64,000 nucleotides of DNA, taken from the NCBI RefSeq assembly GCF_000621705.1, contig NZ_KK211332.1, positions 284,512-348,511 of the forward strand, in the 5' to 3' direction. A model generated the notes under the pieces. That model saw only the letters and a program-made list of their open reading frames with translations, searched no databases and was not told the DNA's origin. This stretch comes from Prolixibacter bellariivorans ATCC BAA-1284. GTDB lineage: Bacteria; Bacteroidota; Bacteroidia; Bacteroidales; Prolixibacteraceae. Below, in pieces: positions 34,250-44,258 of this stretch. The position numbers and the translations under genes are program-made. How positions within the stretch are numbered: position 1 is the stretch's first letter; the number at the start of each line of letters is the position of its first letter.

Positions 34250-34430
34250 CGGTCTGTATATCAATTGAGTTTTAACCAAATTGTTGGTCTTTTTTACTCT
34301 TGCTAAAATACAGAGGACATCAGGAATGAAGGTAGCTTTTATGTAAATTAATTATGAATAAAGTATTCCTGTAACGGCAGAAAAACATATTTGCTTTCCC
34401 CGAACAATTCTAATTTCGACGAAAACAAAA

Positions 34431-37286
34431 TCAATACTGTAATATTAAATCGATTAGATTATCGTCGTGACTGAGTCCCATTTTCTTCCTCAACCGGTAG
34501 CGATGATTTTCGACGCCACGAACGGTAATACCTAAAAGCGGCGCAATCTCTTTAGAAGAGAGGTTCATCCGCAGGTAAGCACACATGCGCAAATCCTTGG
34601 CCGTCAAATCCGGAAAATCGTCTTTGATCTTTCGCAGAAACTGTTCGTGGGCCTGCTCGAAGTTGGTTTCAAAAATCTGCCAGTCATCGTGGCTTGAGAT
34701 ATTCTTATCGATCTTTTTGATGATATCGTTGAAATATTTATCCGGATAACGGGTTCCTAACTGCTCTTTATGCCGCGTTACCTGCTGCTTCAGGTCGAGC
34801 AAAAACTCGTTCTTTTTAATTATTGACATGGTGGAGTTGGCCAGCTCTTTGCTTTTATGTTCCACCTCGGTCCTTAGATTTTTGTTCCTAAGCAAAATCA
34901 GTTCGCGTTCCCTCTTCTCGATATGGATGCGCTGCTTTCTCTTGGTACGCCTTGCTCCCCACGCCTGGAAAAGAATGGAGAAAACCACCAGCAGAACGAA
35001 ATACCCGATTTTTGCCAGCGTGGTACTGTACCAGGGCTCCTGCACTTCCAGCGTGAGCGAGTTGACACGGCTCTCGTTGTGCCACAAATCCGTTGCTTTT
35101 ACCTGAAGCTGATAAGTTCCGGCCGGAAGACGGTCGAAACGGAAAACAGACGACTCGGATTTGTCGGACCATTTCTGATCGATCCCTTTCAAAAAAGCCT
35201 GATAGAAAACCGGCTCAGCAGAATAATGTGGAAATGAGTAACGTACTTCGATGCTGTTGTGGCTATAATTCACTTCCAGCGCATGATTACCCGGAACCTG
35301 ACTGATGGCTTCATTTCTCCGGTTGATCAATTGAAGTCGACGCAATTGGGGCGCAAAATTGGAGATGGTTTGCAAGCTATCGTTCTCGGACGCATCGAGC
35401 CAGGCAATGCCATTTTCCAAACAGAGAATCCCCTTATCTGCAGTAATGGGCAAAATGTTTTCAAAATCCTCAAATAACGGACTACGCTTGAAATAGGATG
35501 TCGGATACGATTTTATCAGACGTACCCGGCTCTGGTTGATGTAAAACAAGCCGATTTTTTCTGATGATATAAACCAGTAGTGATGATCCGGCGCTTTTAT
35601 TATCCGATGCGCCTTAATATAATCTCCCAAATGCTCATTCAAATGCGTGTAGGGAATGATTGTGTCATTCAAATCGTCGTATGTAAAAAGTTTGTCTTTT
35701 GTGGTAAATACAATCCGATCCTCTACTTTAAATACATTCAACGAATGTTCTTTCCCAAAGACGGACGACGCGCCATAGTATTTCTGACTAATTACTTTAT
35801 CTCGCTTATCATTCAATCTTAGTTGGTATATACCACGATGCATATGGCTGGCCCAAATATTTCCCAAATGATCGATTTCGATGTACCGAATCAAATCGGC
35901 AAATCCGGAAATAATATTCTCCATAACCAAATGACCATCCACCTCCTTGTAGGAAATCAGGTTGTAATAAGTAGACTGGATATAATGGCCCTTGTGTTTA
36001 CTATCTTCCTTTATAGCAAACCCACCGGAACTGCGTGAAATGAAATTAGCCTTTCCGTTATCGACAACAATTGTTCCTTCATTATGGCCTACCACCAGCT
36101 GGTTACCAATTACACGCAGATCCCAATTTTGTGACTGCGTATTGGGAACAAGGGTATAATTTGCACTCGGATCGGATAAGTCTTTGGAGAATAGTCCCTG
36201 ATTGGTTCCCAGATAAATGTGATTCTGAAAGATAGCTGCTGAATATACCGCTCCGATATTGGGTATATTTTCAATCCTGACACCGTCATTATTCCGCGTA
36301 CTGATGAAATCGATTCCATGGTCAAGCGCCAGCCAGATATTATTGAATTGATCCCCGGCAATTCCTAAAATCGTATTATTCTGAAGACCGTTGGTATGAT
36401 TGTATTTGTGAATCAGGTTTCCTGATTTATCGAAAACCACAATCCCATCGATGATGGTTCCAATGACCAGATTTCCATTTGGCAAAAAATATCCCCGGTT
36501 CAGTTCGTTTTCATGGAAGTAGGGTCGCCAGTCCGGTTTCCATTGTTGCAGCTGCTTACCATCCCAGATGACAATACCATTGGAAGCAGTCCCAATCATT
36601 AATTCATCTTTTTTATATGGAAGAATGAAGCGGATAATTTTGCCTTCGAAAAAAGGATCTGTCACAACGGGTGTAATCTTCTCGCCCAACAAACGGTAAA
36701 TTCCTTTGTCCCTAACGCCAAGCAATATTTGGTTCCTAACCTTATTCATCACGTTGGTGAATCCAGGCAGATTCGTCGGAAAAATTGAGTCGTGTTGATA
36801 TAACAATATCCGGTTAAACGAGTGAAAATAAACTTTATCATCGTCTCTGACGATATTCCAGAACTCTTCGTTCCTGGAGAAGTATTGCTCTGCCAGCGAA
36901 TTGAGCGAATGATAGACCAATTCTCCGGAAGGTTTTCTCTTCCAAAAACCCATTTCGCGATAACCACTTGTATAGATAAGACTATCATTCACAGCAAGAA
37001 CTGCCCTCAAAATTGTTTCATTCGGCAGATGATACAATCGCCAACTGGTACCATCAAATTCCAGTAAACCATTGTTATTGGCAAAATACATCATCCCATC
37101 ACGGCCGGCACTGACTCCCCAGTTCTGTGTACCGGCACCATAATCCATCTTACTGAAATTATTGATACTTTCCGTTGCCAGGTGTTGCTGATTAAAAGCC
37201 ATCCATCCATTATCCTCTTCCTGGCAGTAAACAGAAAGGTGAGGTATAAGCATCAACCAAATCAGAATGAAGCAAGTTCTTCCCAT
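34431..37286 (-). CDS. Propeller/Y_Y_Y sensor fused to a LuxR-type DNA-binding domain
   Basis: A 951-residue membrane-spanning regulator. A signal peptide (ILIWLMLIPHLSVYC) precedes about 600 residues of two-component-regulator-type propeller repeats, a Y_Y_Y domain (residues 680-760, ending LTLEVQEPW), one membrane helix (IGYFVLLVVFSILFQAW) and a cytosolic coiled coil. The end is a LuxR helix-turn-helix (LTAKDLRMCAYLRMNLSSKEIAPLLGITVRGVENHRYRLR). No histidine kinase or receiver is present, so signal and DNA binding are in one chain, as in reduced hybrid-two-component-like PUL regulators. It is divergent from SusC and is the likely regulator of the locus. Confidence 0.88.
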   Translation of the reverse strand: MGRTCFILIWLMLIPHLSVYCQEEDNGWMAFNQQHLATESINNFSKMDYGAGTQNWGVSAGRDGMMYFANNNGLLEFDGTSWRLYHLPNETILRAVLAVNDSLIYTSGYREMGFWKRKPSGELVYHSLNSLAEQYFSRNEEFWNIVRDDDKVYFHSFNRILLYQHDSIFPTNLPGFTNVMNKVRNQILLGVRDKGIYRLLGEKITPVVTDPFFEGKIIRFILPYKKDELMIGTASNGIVIWDGKQLQQWKPDWRPYFHENELNRGYFLPNGNLVIGTIIDGIVVFDKSGNLIHKYNHTNGLQNNTILGIAGDQFNNIWLALDHGIDFISTRNNDGVRIENIPNIGAVYSAAIFQNHIYLGTNQGLFSKDLSDPSANYTLVPNTQSQNWDLRVIGNQLVVGHNEGTIVVDNGKANFISRSSGGFAIKEDSKHKGHYIQSTYYNLISYKEVDGHLVMENIISGFADLIRYIEIDHLGNIWASHMHRGIYQLRLNDKRDKVISQKYYGASSVFGKEHSLNVFKVEDRIVFTTKDKLFTYDDLNDTIIPYTHLNEHLGDYIKAHRIIKAPDHHYWFISSEKIGLFYINQSRVRLIKSYPTSYFKRSPLFEDFENILPITADKGILCLENGIAWLDASENDSLQTISNFAPQLRRLQLINRRNEAISQVPGNHALEVNYSHNSIEVRYSFPHYSAEPVFYQAFLKGIDQKWSDKSESSVFRFDRLPAGTYQLQVKATDLWHNESRVNSLTLEVQEPWYSTTLAKIGYFVLLVVFSILFQAWGARRTKRKQRIHIEKRERELILLRNKNLRTEVEHKSKELANSTMSIIKKNEFLLDLKQQVTRHKEQLGTRYPDKYFNDIIKKIDKNISSHDDWQIFETNFEQAHEQFLRKIKDDFPDLTAKDLRMCAYLRMNLSSKEIAPLLGITVRGVENHRYRLRKKMGLSHDDNLIDLILQY

Positions 37287-37343
37287 CTCCTGTAAATTAA
37301 CTTTTTAGAAGCTATATAAGCCGATTGCTATTGTATCGATCGC

Positions 37344-37351
37344 CAAATATA
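37344..37351 (-). promoter_or_regulatory. -7 element of the PUL regulator gene
   Basis: The minus strand reads TATATTTG, fitting TAnnTTTG, 57 bp before the start codon. No good -33 element is visible. The remaining 343-bp divergent gap to SusC (37287-37629) contains only a weak imperfect inverted repeat near 37508-37537 and no gene. Confidence 0.4.
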
Positions 37352-37629
37352 GGGATGTAATAAGCTCCTTTTACTATCAATTTACATGATTTTACGGAAA
37401 CATGCTGCACATCATATTAACACTTTTTTACAAATTTTAATAAACGATCACTTCTCAAACCCTCTTGTTATGCCTGTTCCGAAAGCTAAACCATCGAACT
37501 GTGAGGTAATGATGAGGTAGAATTTACACATCATCACAACATGAGAAATAGTAGTGTAGACCGTTTTTAAACAGTTATACGAAAGCAACCTAATTTTAAT
37601 CTCACAAACTGTTTCAAAAAAGTGAACCT

Positions 37630-40600
37630 ATGAAAAAATTAACGATTCTCTTTTCATTATTAATTTCGGTTGCGACAGTTTTCGCCCAACAGCGGATTAC
37701 TGTTTCCGGTACTGTTACCGAAGCTGCCACCGGAAACCCCATCCCGGGGGTAACTGTTCTTGTCAAGGGGACAACGACAGGAACTGTTACGAATGTCGAT
37801 GGTCAATATACCATTGATGCTGCCGGTGATGCCGTATTGACTTTCCGCTTTGTAGGAATGGAAAGTCAGGATATTGCCGTCAATAACCGAAGCAACATCG
37901 ATGTTTCGCTGCAAACATCTACCCAACAGGTCGATGAGGTAGTTGTAGTCGGTTACGGTAAATTAAATGTAAAAGACCTGACCTCTTCGATCGCTACCGT
38001 GAAATCGGCTGAGTTGGTTAAAACACCGACAGGACAGGCCATGCAGGCGTTGCAAGGAAAAGTTGCCGGTGTACAAATTATCAACTCCGGAGCTCCGGGT
38101 GGTGCACCCACGGTTCGAATCAGGGGAGTTGGTTCTTTTCCCGGCAGTAGTGATTCAAAACCATTATACGTTGTTGATGGGGTATATTTCGATGACATCG
38201 ACTTCCTCAACCCGTCTGATATAGAAACGCTATCGGTATTGAAAGATGCATCAGCCGCTGCTATTTATGGTGTAAGGGCAGCCAATGGCGTTGTACTGAT
38301 TACAACCAAGAAGGGTACTTTGAATACCAAATCGCAAATAACTTATGACGGTTACATTGGGGTGCAGGTACCTCAGAATGTATTGAAGATGGCCAATGCA
38401 GAGCAGTTTGTCAACTACGTCAATCAAATTGGAGACCCAGCGGATATAGGTTTTGTAGCGAATGCGATGCAGCATTATGGCAGAAGCCGGATCAACCCAA
38501 ATGTACCTGATGTCAATACTGACTGGTATAAAGAAATTATGCGGTCAGCAGCGCGACAACAAAACCATTCTCTTTCCATCACTGGTGGTGACAAAAACAC
38601 TGACTATTCCGTTGGAATGAGCTACTTTGAACAACAGGGACTGTTAGAAGCAAAAAGCTCGTACGAACGGCTGAATCTCAGGGGTAACCTGGACCAGGAG
38701 GTCAACAACTGGCTGAAAGTTGGATTGAATATGAACTTAAGTAATGGGATTAAATACCTCGGAGAACAAAATGATGAAACATTTTCAGCCTGGTTTTTAG
38801 CTTATCATGCTGTTCCGATCTTACCGATTTATGATCAGAATAATTACGATCAGTTAGTAGCTGATAATGTACCCTATGCGAGCAAATATGCGAGTGCACA
38901 ATTGATGGGGTACAGGGGCTCACAAAACCCATTTTTTAATCTTGCTTATACGAACCGTCGGCAAGATATTAAAAAGGTATACGCAGGAGCTTACAGTGAA
39001 ATATCCATTATACCTAAAAAACTGACATTCAAAACGGATTATAATGTGTCATGGATGTTCTTGAGGGACCGGAATGTTGGTCTACCCTATTATGTTACGA
39101 CTAACACGAACAAGCCTCTTTCAACTCTCACCACATCCCGGACGATGCAGGCCAATAAATATTTCGACAACGTACTGACTTATACGGATAAATTTGGTCG
39201 TCATAATATCACTGCCATGGCAGGAGCTTCCTACCGGGACGAGTGGTATGATTGGTTAAAAGGCTATGCTGAAGATGTCCCGCTCCAGGAAAACTCCTGG
39301 TATATCGGTCAATCCCGTTCCGAAGACTCAAAAACCGTTGATGACAATGCGGAAAGAATTTACGGAATGTCCTACTTTGGCCGTATTGCCTATAATTACG
39401 GAGATAAATACCTGGCATACTTCACTCTTCGTAGAGAAGGAACCTCCAAGTACCAGGAAAAATGGGGTACATTCCCTGCCTTCGGTCTCGGCTGGGTCGT
39501 TTCAGAAGAAAGCTTCTTCAAAGGTGTGAGATTCATTAATTACCTCAAGTTTAGAGGTGGTTGGGGCCGCTTAGGAAATGACAAAATAAAACGGCAGGAT
39601 GGAGCTAATACGACTACTCCTGTTTACATCGCAGTTGACGACACCAAAACAGATGGTACCACAACTACCAGTACATTTGGTTACCTGGGATGGGAGATTG
39701 TAGAAGGAACAAATGCTGGTCTGAGTGCCCGTTTATTTGACAGTCGCCTGAGTATTGAATCTGACTATTACATCAGAGATACCAAAGACGCTGCCATACC
39801 AGTTCTCCTCAAACTTCAGCCCGGAAGTGTTCTGAAGAATGTTGGTGTTATCCGGAATTCCGGATTCGAACTCGCGATGACCTGGAATGGTCAAATTTCG
39901 AAAGATTTTAGCTATACGGTGGGCGGAAATATTTCCACACTTAAAAATGAAGTACGGGACCTCTATGGTCAGCAATATATTGACGGCGGTAGTGCAGAAT
40001 TCCGTCAGCGATCGCAAGTGGGCGAACCACTGCTCTCATTCTATGGATATAAAGTTGCCGGCGTATACCAAAATCAAGCTGAGGTGGATGCAGATCCTAT
40101 CGCTCAGGCTAACGGATTAGTTCCCGGTGACTTCAAATTTGTTGACCAGAACAACGACCAGGTAATCGACGACAACGACAAAGTGTTTCTGGGATCCTAT
40201 TTCCCTAATCTAACATATGGTGCCAATCTTGGATTAACCTACAAAAATATCGAATTCTCGATGAGTATCATGGGACAAAGCGGAAATAAAATCCTGAATC
40301 GAAAAAGAGGTGAGATCATTTGGACCAATGACACGAACATCGATGCCGATCTGGCCAACGGACTATGGCATGGAGAAGGAACTTCCAATAAGTATCCTTC
40401 AGCTGCAGCTCTCCGACGTGGCTGGGATCAGAACTTTAGTGATTACCTCGTTGAAGATGGCTCTTTCTTCCGGATTCAAAATGTCCAGCTTGCCTATAAT
40501 ATCCAAGGCTCGAAATTGTTCGGTGCCGGTATGCCCAATGCAAGGGTTTACGTAACCGCAGAGAAACCTCTGACTGTATTTAACTACAACGGTTTTAGCC

Positions 40601-40680
40601 CGGAAGTTTCCAACGGTATTGACCGTCAATTCTACCCGATTCCGGCAGTTTATACGATTGGACTTAATCTTAAATTCTAA
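37630..40680 (+). CDS. SusC/RagA-type TonB-dependent glycan importer
   Basis: A 1016-residue outer-membrane transporter. A signal peptide (LTILFSLLISVATVFA) is followed by a carboxypeptidase-regulatory-like domain (residues 24-100), the SusC TonB-box region VDEVVVVGYG, the plug (residues 115-225, with GAPGGAPTVRIRGVGSF and the PLYVVDGV signature) and a beta-barrel ending YTIGLNLKF. With SusD it imports oligosaccharides across the outer membrane using TonB energy. It starts the PUL operon and is separated by 12 bp from susD-like. Confidence 0.96.
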   Translation: MKKLTILFSLLISVATVFAQQRITVSGTVTEAATGNPIPGVTVLVKGTTTGTVTNVDGQYTIDAAGDAVLTFRFVGMESQDIAVNNRSNIDVSLQTSTQQVDEVVVVGYGKLNVKDLTSSIATVKSAELVKTPTGQAMQALQGKVAGVQIINSGAPGGAPTVRIRGVGSFPGSSDSKPLYVVDGVYFDDIDFLNPSDIETLSVLKDASAAAIYGVRAANGVVLITTKKGTLNTKSQITYDGYIGVQVPQNVLKMANAEQFVNYVNQIGDPADIGFVANAMQHYGRSRINPNVPDVNTDWYKEIMRSAARQQNHSLSITGGDKNTDYSVGMSYFEQQGLLEAKSSYERLNLRGNLDQEVNNWLKVGLNMNLSNGIKYLGEQNDETFSAWFLAYHAVPILPIYDQNNYDQLVADNVPYASKYASAQLMGYRGSQNPFFNLAYTNRRQDIKKVYAGAYSEISIIPKKLTFKTDYNVSWMFLRDRNVGLPYYVTTNTNKPLSTLTTSRTMQANKYFDNVLTYTDKFGRHNITAMAGASYRDEWYDWLKGYAEDVPLQENSWYIGQSRSEDSKTVDDNAERIYGMSYFGRIAYNYGDKYLAYFTLRREGTSKYQEKWGTFPAFGLGWVVSEESFFKGVRFINYLKFRGGWGRLGNDKIKRQDGANTTTPVYIAVDDTKTDGTTTTSTFGYLGWEIVEGTNAGLSARLFDSRLSIESDYYIRDTKDAAIPVLLKLQPGSVLKNVGVIRNSGFELAMTWNGQISKDFSYTVGGNISTLKNEVRDLYGQQYIDGGSAEFRQRSQVGEPLLSFYGYKVAGVYQNQAEVDADPIAQANGLVPGDFKFVDQNNDQVIDDNDKVFLGSYFPNLTYGANLGLTYKNIEFSMSIMGQSGNKILNRKRGEIIWTNDTNIDADLANGLWHGEGTSNKYPSAAALRRGWDQNFSDYLVEDGSFFRIQNVQLAYNIQGSKLFGAGMPNARVYVTAEKPLTVFNYNGFSPEVSNGIDRQFYPIPAVYTIGLNLKF

Positions 40681-40692
40681 ATTCTCCAAAAG

Positions 40693-42231
40693 ATGAAATT
40701 AAACAAGATAAAAATACGCTATTATCTGCCTGTTCTTCTCAGTGGGCTGTTAATGCTACCGGTATCCAGCTGTACCGATAAATTAAATGCACCTTTTGAA
40801 GATGAAGCCTTTACAAGTGATGTGGATTACTCGAAAGGACAAGATATGATTTTACCGCTCATCGGGGCGTATTCCAAATTCTATGATCAGTCGTGGGATG
40901 GAGCTATAACCTACAGTTTACGTGGTGACGATGTTGATGCGGCCGGTGACCAGGCTCCCATGCAGGAGCAGGATAAGTACAGTTACCAGGCCAGCCATTG
41001 GAATATCAACGGATTTTGGCAGCACCAGTATGATGCCATTGTGAATGTTTTCACTGAAATCGACGAAATCAACAAGTACCGGCCTGCTGCCAACAATGAT
41101 GCGCTGGCAGATCAGTATATTGCTGAATGCCGCGTCATGAGAGCGTGGGAATACCTGACGCTGGCCAAAACCTTCGGTGGCTGTATTATCATCGACCAAC
41201 TGGATAACATTCAGAATACGCCGGTGAGCAATAAGCAGGAAGTAATGCAGTACGTCGTGGATGAGATGAACGAAGTAATTCCGGATTTACCAGCAGTAAG
41301 GCCCAACGAGCGCACCGATGTAAAAGGAGGAATTACTCAATTCACTGCATACGCCATCCAGGCAATGGCTTACCAGGAAATGGAAAATTACCAGGGGGTT
41401 GTTGATGCCACTTCAGCTATCATCAGTTCCGCTAAGTTTAGCTTGTCAAATGATTTTTACCACCTGTTTAAAACAGCCGGCAAATTGAACGACGAAAACA
41501 TTCTGGAGTTCCAGTTTTCAGATTTTGGACAGGGACAGGGTGATAGCTTTAATCACCTGTTTGCCCCATACGGTACCGGGGCCTGGACACCTGTAGTTGC
41601 AGGAGCTGGAGCTGGTTGGGGATTCTATTCACCATCCCTGAAATATGTCGAATTCATGCTCGACAGAGGTGAAACCGTTCGTTTGGAGACATCGGTTGTT
41701 TTCACCCCGGACGGCATCACTCAACTTCAAAACGATTACGGCACCATTCCCAGTTGGATTAGCAATACCAACAGGGAAGGCGACGTGTTTAACAATACCC
41801 CCCGCTTGAATTTCGGAAGTGGTAAGTTCATCCAACCTTCTACTGAATTGATACCCGGGAGAACCTCTCCGGGAAGCAATAAAAATTTCATTGTCATCCG
41901 GTATTCCGAAATGTTGCTGATGTACGCAGAAGCCCTGACCAGGGGTGCGTCGAGCAATATTAGCATGACCGCCGACCAAGCCGTGAATATGGTACGGGAA
42001 CGTGCTGTTTTAGGAGACCTGAGCGGTGTAACGACACAGCAGGTTCTTGATGAGAAATTTGCCGAGCTTGCCACTGAGTGGGGTATCCGTTTCTTCGACA
42101 TGGTACGGACTAAAAATACAGCTGAACTGAGCTATGGAGGCAGAACATTTACCATGGACAAGGCTTATTTGCCTTTCCCGTCAGCTCAAATATCTAGTTT
42201 ACCACAGTTGGCAGACGGAGTCCAAAACTAA
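40693..42231 (+). CDS. SusD/RagB-type glycan-binding lipoprotein
   Basis: A 512-residue surface lipoprotein (lipobox LMLPVSSC). The TPR-like helical fold of the family is evident from AECRVMRAWEYLTLAKTFGG and TPRLNFGSGKFI. The C-terminal signature VIRYSEMLLMYAEALTRG and WGIRFFDMVRTK is canonical. It forms the lid of the SusC channel and binds the glycan. It lies directly after SusC. The gene for the LamG lipoprotein starts 13 bp downstream. Confidence 0.95.
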   Translation: MKLNKIKIRYYLPVLLSGLLMLPVSSCTDKLNAPFEDEAFTSDVDYSKGQDMILPLIGAYSKFYDQSWDGAITYSLRGDDVDAAGDQAPMQEQDKYSYQASHWNINGFWQHQYDAIVNVFTEIDEINKYRPAANNDALADQYIAECRVMRAWEYLTLAKTFGGCIIIDQLDNIQNTPVSNKQEVMQYVVDEMNEVIPDLPAVRPNERTDVKGGITQFTAYAIQAMAYQEMENYQGVVDATSAIISSAKFSLSNDFYHLFKTAGKLNDENILEFQFSDFGQGQGDSFNHLFAPYGTGAWTPVVAGAGAGWGFYSPSLKYVEFMLDRGETVRLETSVVFTPDGITQLQNDYGTIPSWISNTNREGDVFNNTPRLNFGSGKFIQPSTELIPGRTSPGSNKNFIVIRYSEMLLMYAEALTRGASSNISMTADQAVNMVRERAVLGDLSGVTTQQVLDEKFAELATEWGIRFFDMVRTKNTAELSYGGRTFTMDKAYLPFPSAQISSLPQLADGVQN

Positions 42232-42244
42232 AAAACGAACCGAA

Positions 42245-43996
42245 ATGAAAATATACAGTAAATTAATCGTTTTTGCATTGACACTCTTCCTGTTCAATGC
42301 ATGTACGCAAGACTATATCGACTCAATCACAAAGGTAGACCCGGGAACTGATGAGTCGGCGCCGCAAATTACCGTAAACTTTCCGCCGGACGGATACGAA
42401 CTCCAGACGAATGAAGCGGTTACTTCGATAAATATTGATTTTAAGGTGACAGATGACATTGAAATCAAATCGATATCCCTGAAGGTTGACGGATCTGAAA
42501 TCAACAACTATAGCGATTTCAAAGACTACCGTGTAGCCATGGAGAAGTATACCTACGATAATGTAACGACAGGCTCACACGTTCTCACCGTTGAAGCGAC
42601 CGATACGGATGGCAAAACGTCAACGACGAATGTCAATTTCTCAAAAGCTCCGCCTTATGTTCCCCAGTATGTAGGAGAAACATTCTACATGCCGTTTAAC
42701 AACGAATACCGGGAGATGAACAGCCTGACACTGGCAACAGCAGTTGGCATGCCTGGTTTCACGGATGGTATTCAGCAAGGCACAGCTTACCAGGGAGCAG
42801 CTGATTCATATCTGACGTTCCCCGGAACCAGTTTGCAGGGTGACGAATTCAGTGCCACTTTCTGGTTGAAGCTCCCCTCAACCATCGATGGTGCGGCCGG
42901 ACTTCTGGTGATGGGACCTGAGGATACAGCCAATCCGGATGCTCAAAACATACGGACCAGTGGCTTCCGGCTCTTCTACGACAACGCCGGGGGTATGGCC
43001 TATATCAAAGCGAATGTGGGTACCGGAGACGGCGAAACCTGGGTTGATGGTGGCGATGCAGCAAAGTTCGATCCGGCAACCAATAACGGTTGGATTCATG
43101 TATCATTAACCATCTCCCAAACAGAAGCCACCCTTTATGTAAATGGTCAGCTTATTAAGCAAAGTACCACCACCGGTATCGATTGGACCGGTTGCGATCT
43201 GCTTTCCATCATGTCGGGTGCTCCGCGATTTACCGGATGGGGACATTTGTCATGCACCGGAGGTATGGATGAGTTGCGTCTCTACAACAAAGCACTTTCC
43301 CAGGCGGAAATTCAAACCATGATGTTGAAAGAAGAATCAACGTTCCACATGGGCTTTGACGGAAATTATAAAGATGCCGTGAGCGGAGATGCTGCAACGG
43401 TTGTCGGTTCACCTTCGTATGCCTATGGTGATGGCGTTTCCGGTGATGCATACCAGGGTGCCGCTGATTCTTACCTGACCTTCCCGACAACCGGCTTGCA
43501 GGGAAATGAATTCAGTGCAAGCTGCTGGCTGAAACTGCCGTCAACCATTGATAGCAATGCCGGTATTTTGGTGATGGGACCGGAAGACACAGCAAATCCC
43601 GATGCTCAAAACGTAAGAACAAGTGGTTTCCGCTTCTTCTATGACAATTCCGGCGGCCTGGCCTACTTAAAGGTGAATGTCGGTACCGGTGCCGGGGAAA
43701 CCTGGGTTGATGGTGGCGATGCTGCTAAAGTTGACCCGGCTGTTAACAATGGCTGGATCCATCTGGCGATGACGATTTCAGGAACTGACGTGGCCTATTA
43801 CATCAACGGACAACAGGTAGGAACCGCTACAACTACCGGAATTGACTGGACGGGTTGCGACTTGTTCTCCATTATGTCAGGAGCACCCCGGTTCACCGGA
43901 TGGGGACATTTGTCATGTGTAGGAGAAATGGATGAATTGTATCTGTTCAATAAAGCACTTTCAGCTGATGAAGTAACGCTACTGGCAAATGAGTAG
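42245..43996 (+). CDS. Surface lipoprotein with Ig-like and two tandem LamG-like domains
   Basis: A 583-residue lipoprotein (lipobox FLFNAC) in the position of a SusE/F-type surface glycan-binding protein. Residues 30-135 look like an Ig-like domain (PQITVNFPPDGYEL). Residues about 140-370 and 375-583 are two concanavalin/LamG-type jellyroll modules that are very similar to each other: both contain YQGAADSYLTFP, LVMGPEDTANPDAQN, GETWVDGGDAAK and SIMSGAPRFTGWGHLSC. The start at 42245 is chosen because it gives a proper lipoprotein signal; a longer frame would overlap susD-like. A terminator follows. Confidence 0.88.
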   Translation: MKIYSKLIVFALTLFLFNACTQDYIDSITKVDPGTDESAPQITVNFPPDGYELQTNEAVTSINIDFKVTDDIEIKSISLKVDGSEINNYSDFKDYRVAMEKYTYDNVTTGSHVLTVEATDTDGKTSTTNVNFSKAPPYVPQYVGETFYMPFNNEYREMNSLTLATAVGMPGFTDGIQQGTAYQGAADSYLTFPGTSLQGDEFSATFWLKLPSTIDGAAGLLVMGPEDTANPDAQNIRTSGFRLFYDNAGGMAYIKANVGTGDGETWVDGGDAAKFDPATNNGWIHVSLTISQTEATLYVNGQLIKQSTTTGIDWTGCDLLSIMSGAPRFTGWGHLSCTGGMDELRLYNKALSQAEIQTMMLKEESTFHMGFDGNYKDAVSGDAATVVGSPSYAYGDGVSGDAYQGAADSYLTFPTTGLQGNEFSASCWLKLPSTIDSNAGILVMGPEDTANPDAQNVRTSGFRFFYDNSGGLAYLKVNVGTGAGETWVDGGDAAKVDPAVNNGWIHLAMTISGTDVAYYINGQQVGTATTTGIDWTGCDLFSIMSGAPRFTGWGHLSCVGEMDELYLFNKALSADEVTLLANE

Positions 43997-44103
43997 CAGC
44001 AATAAGTGGTATTTTAAATATACACCAACTGGAAATCCGCTGCGTTCTCATACGTCATTTTTCATAGATTATAGATTAGATAGGTTCTTCTGACAGTGGG
44101 AAT

Positions 44104-44135
44104 GGCTGCCCGGAAGCATCCGGGCAGCTCTTTCT
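44104..44135 (+). terminator. Terminator after the SusC-SusD-LamG genes
   Basis: GGCTGCCCGGA and TCCGGGCAGCT pair around a 4-base loop and are followed by CTTTCT. It probably marks the end of the SusC-D-LamG transcript or attenuates read-through into the hydrolase genes. Confidence 0.75.
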
Positions 44136-44258
44136 ATCTAAACAACCTATCAGACAAGACATGATCTGTCTCTTCTATTCTCTTTAAAACAATCTTTTTT
44201 TTACATCCGAATAAACCAAACAAATAGGGATTCTCATCCCTGAAAGAGCACCGAGCAT

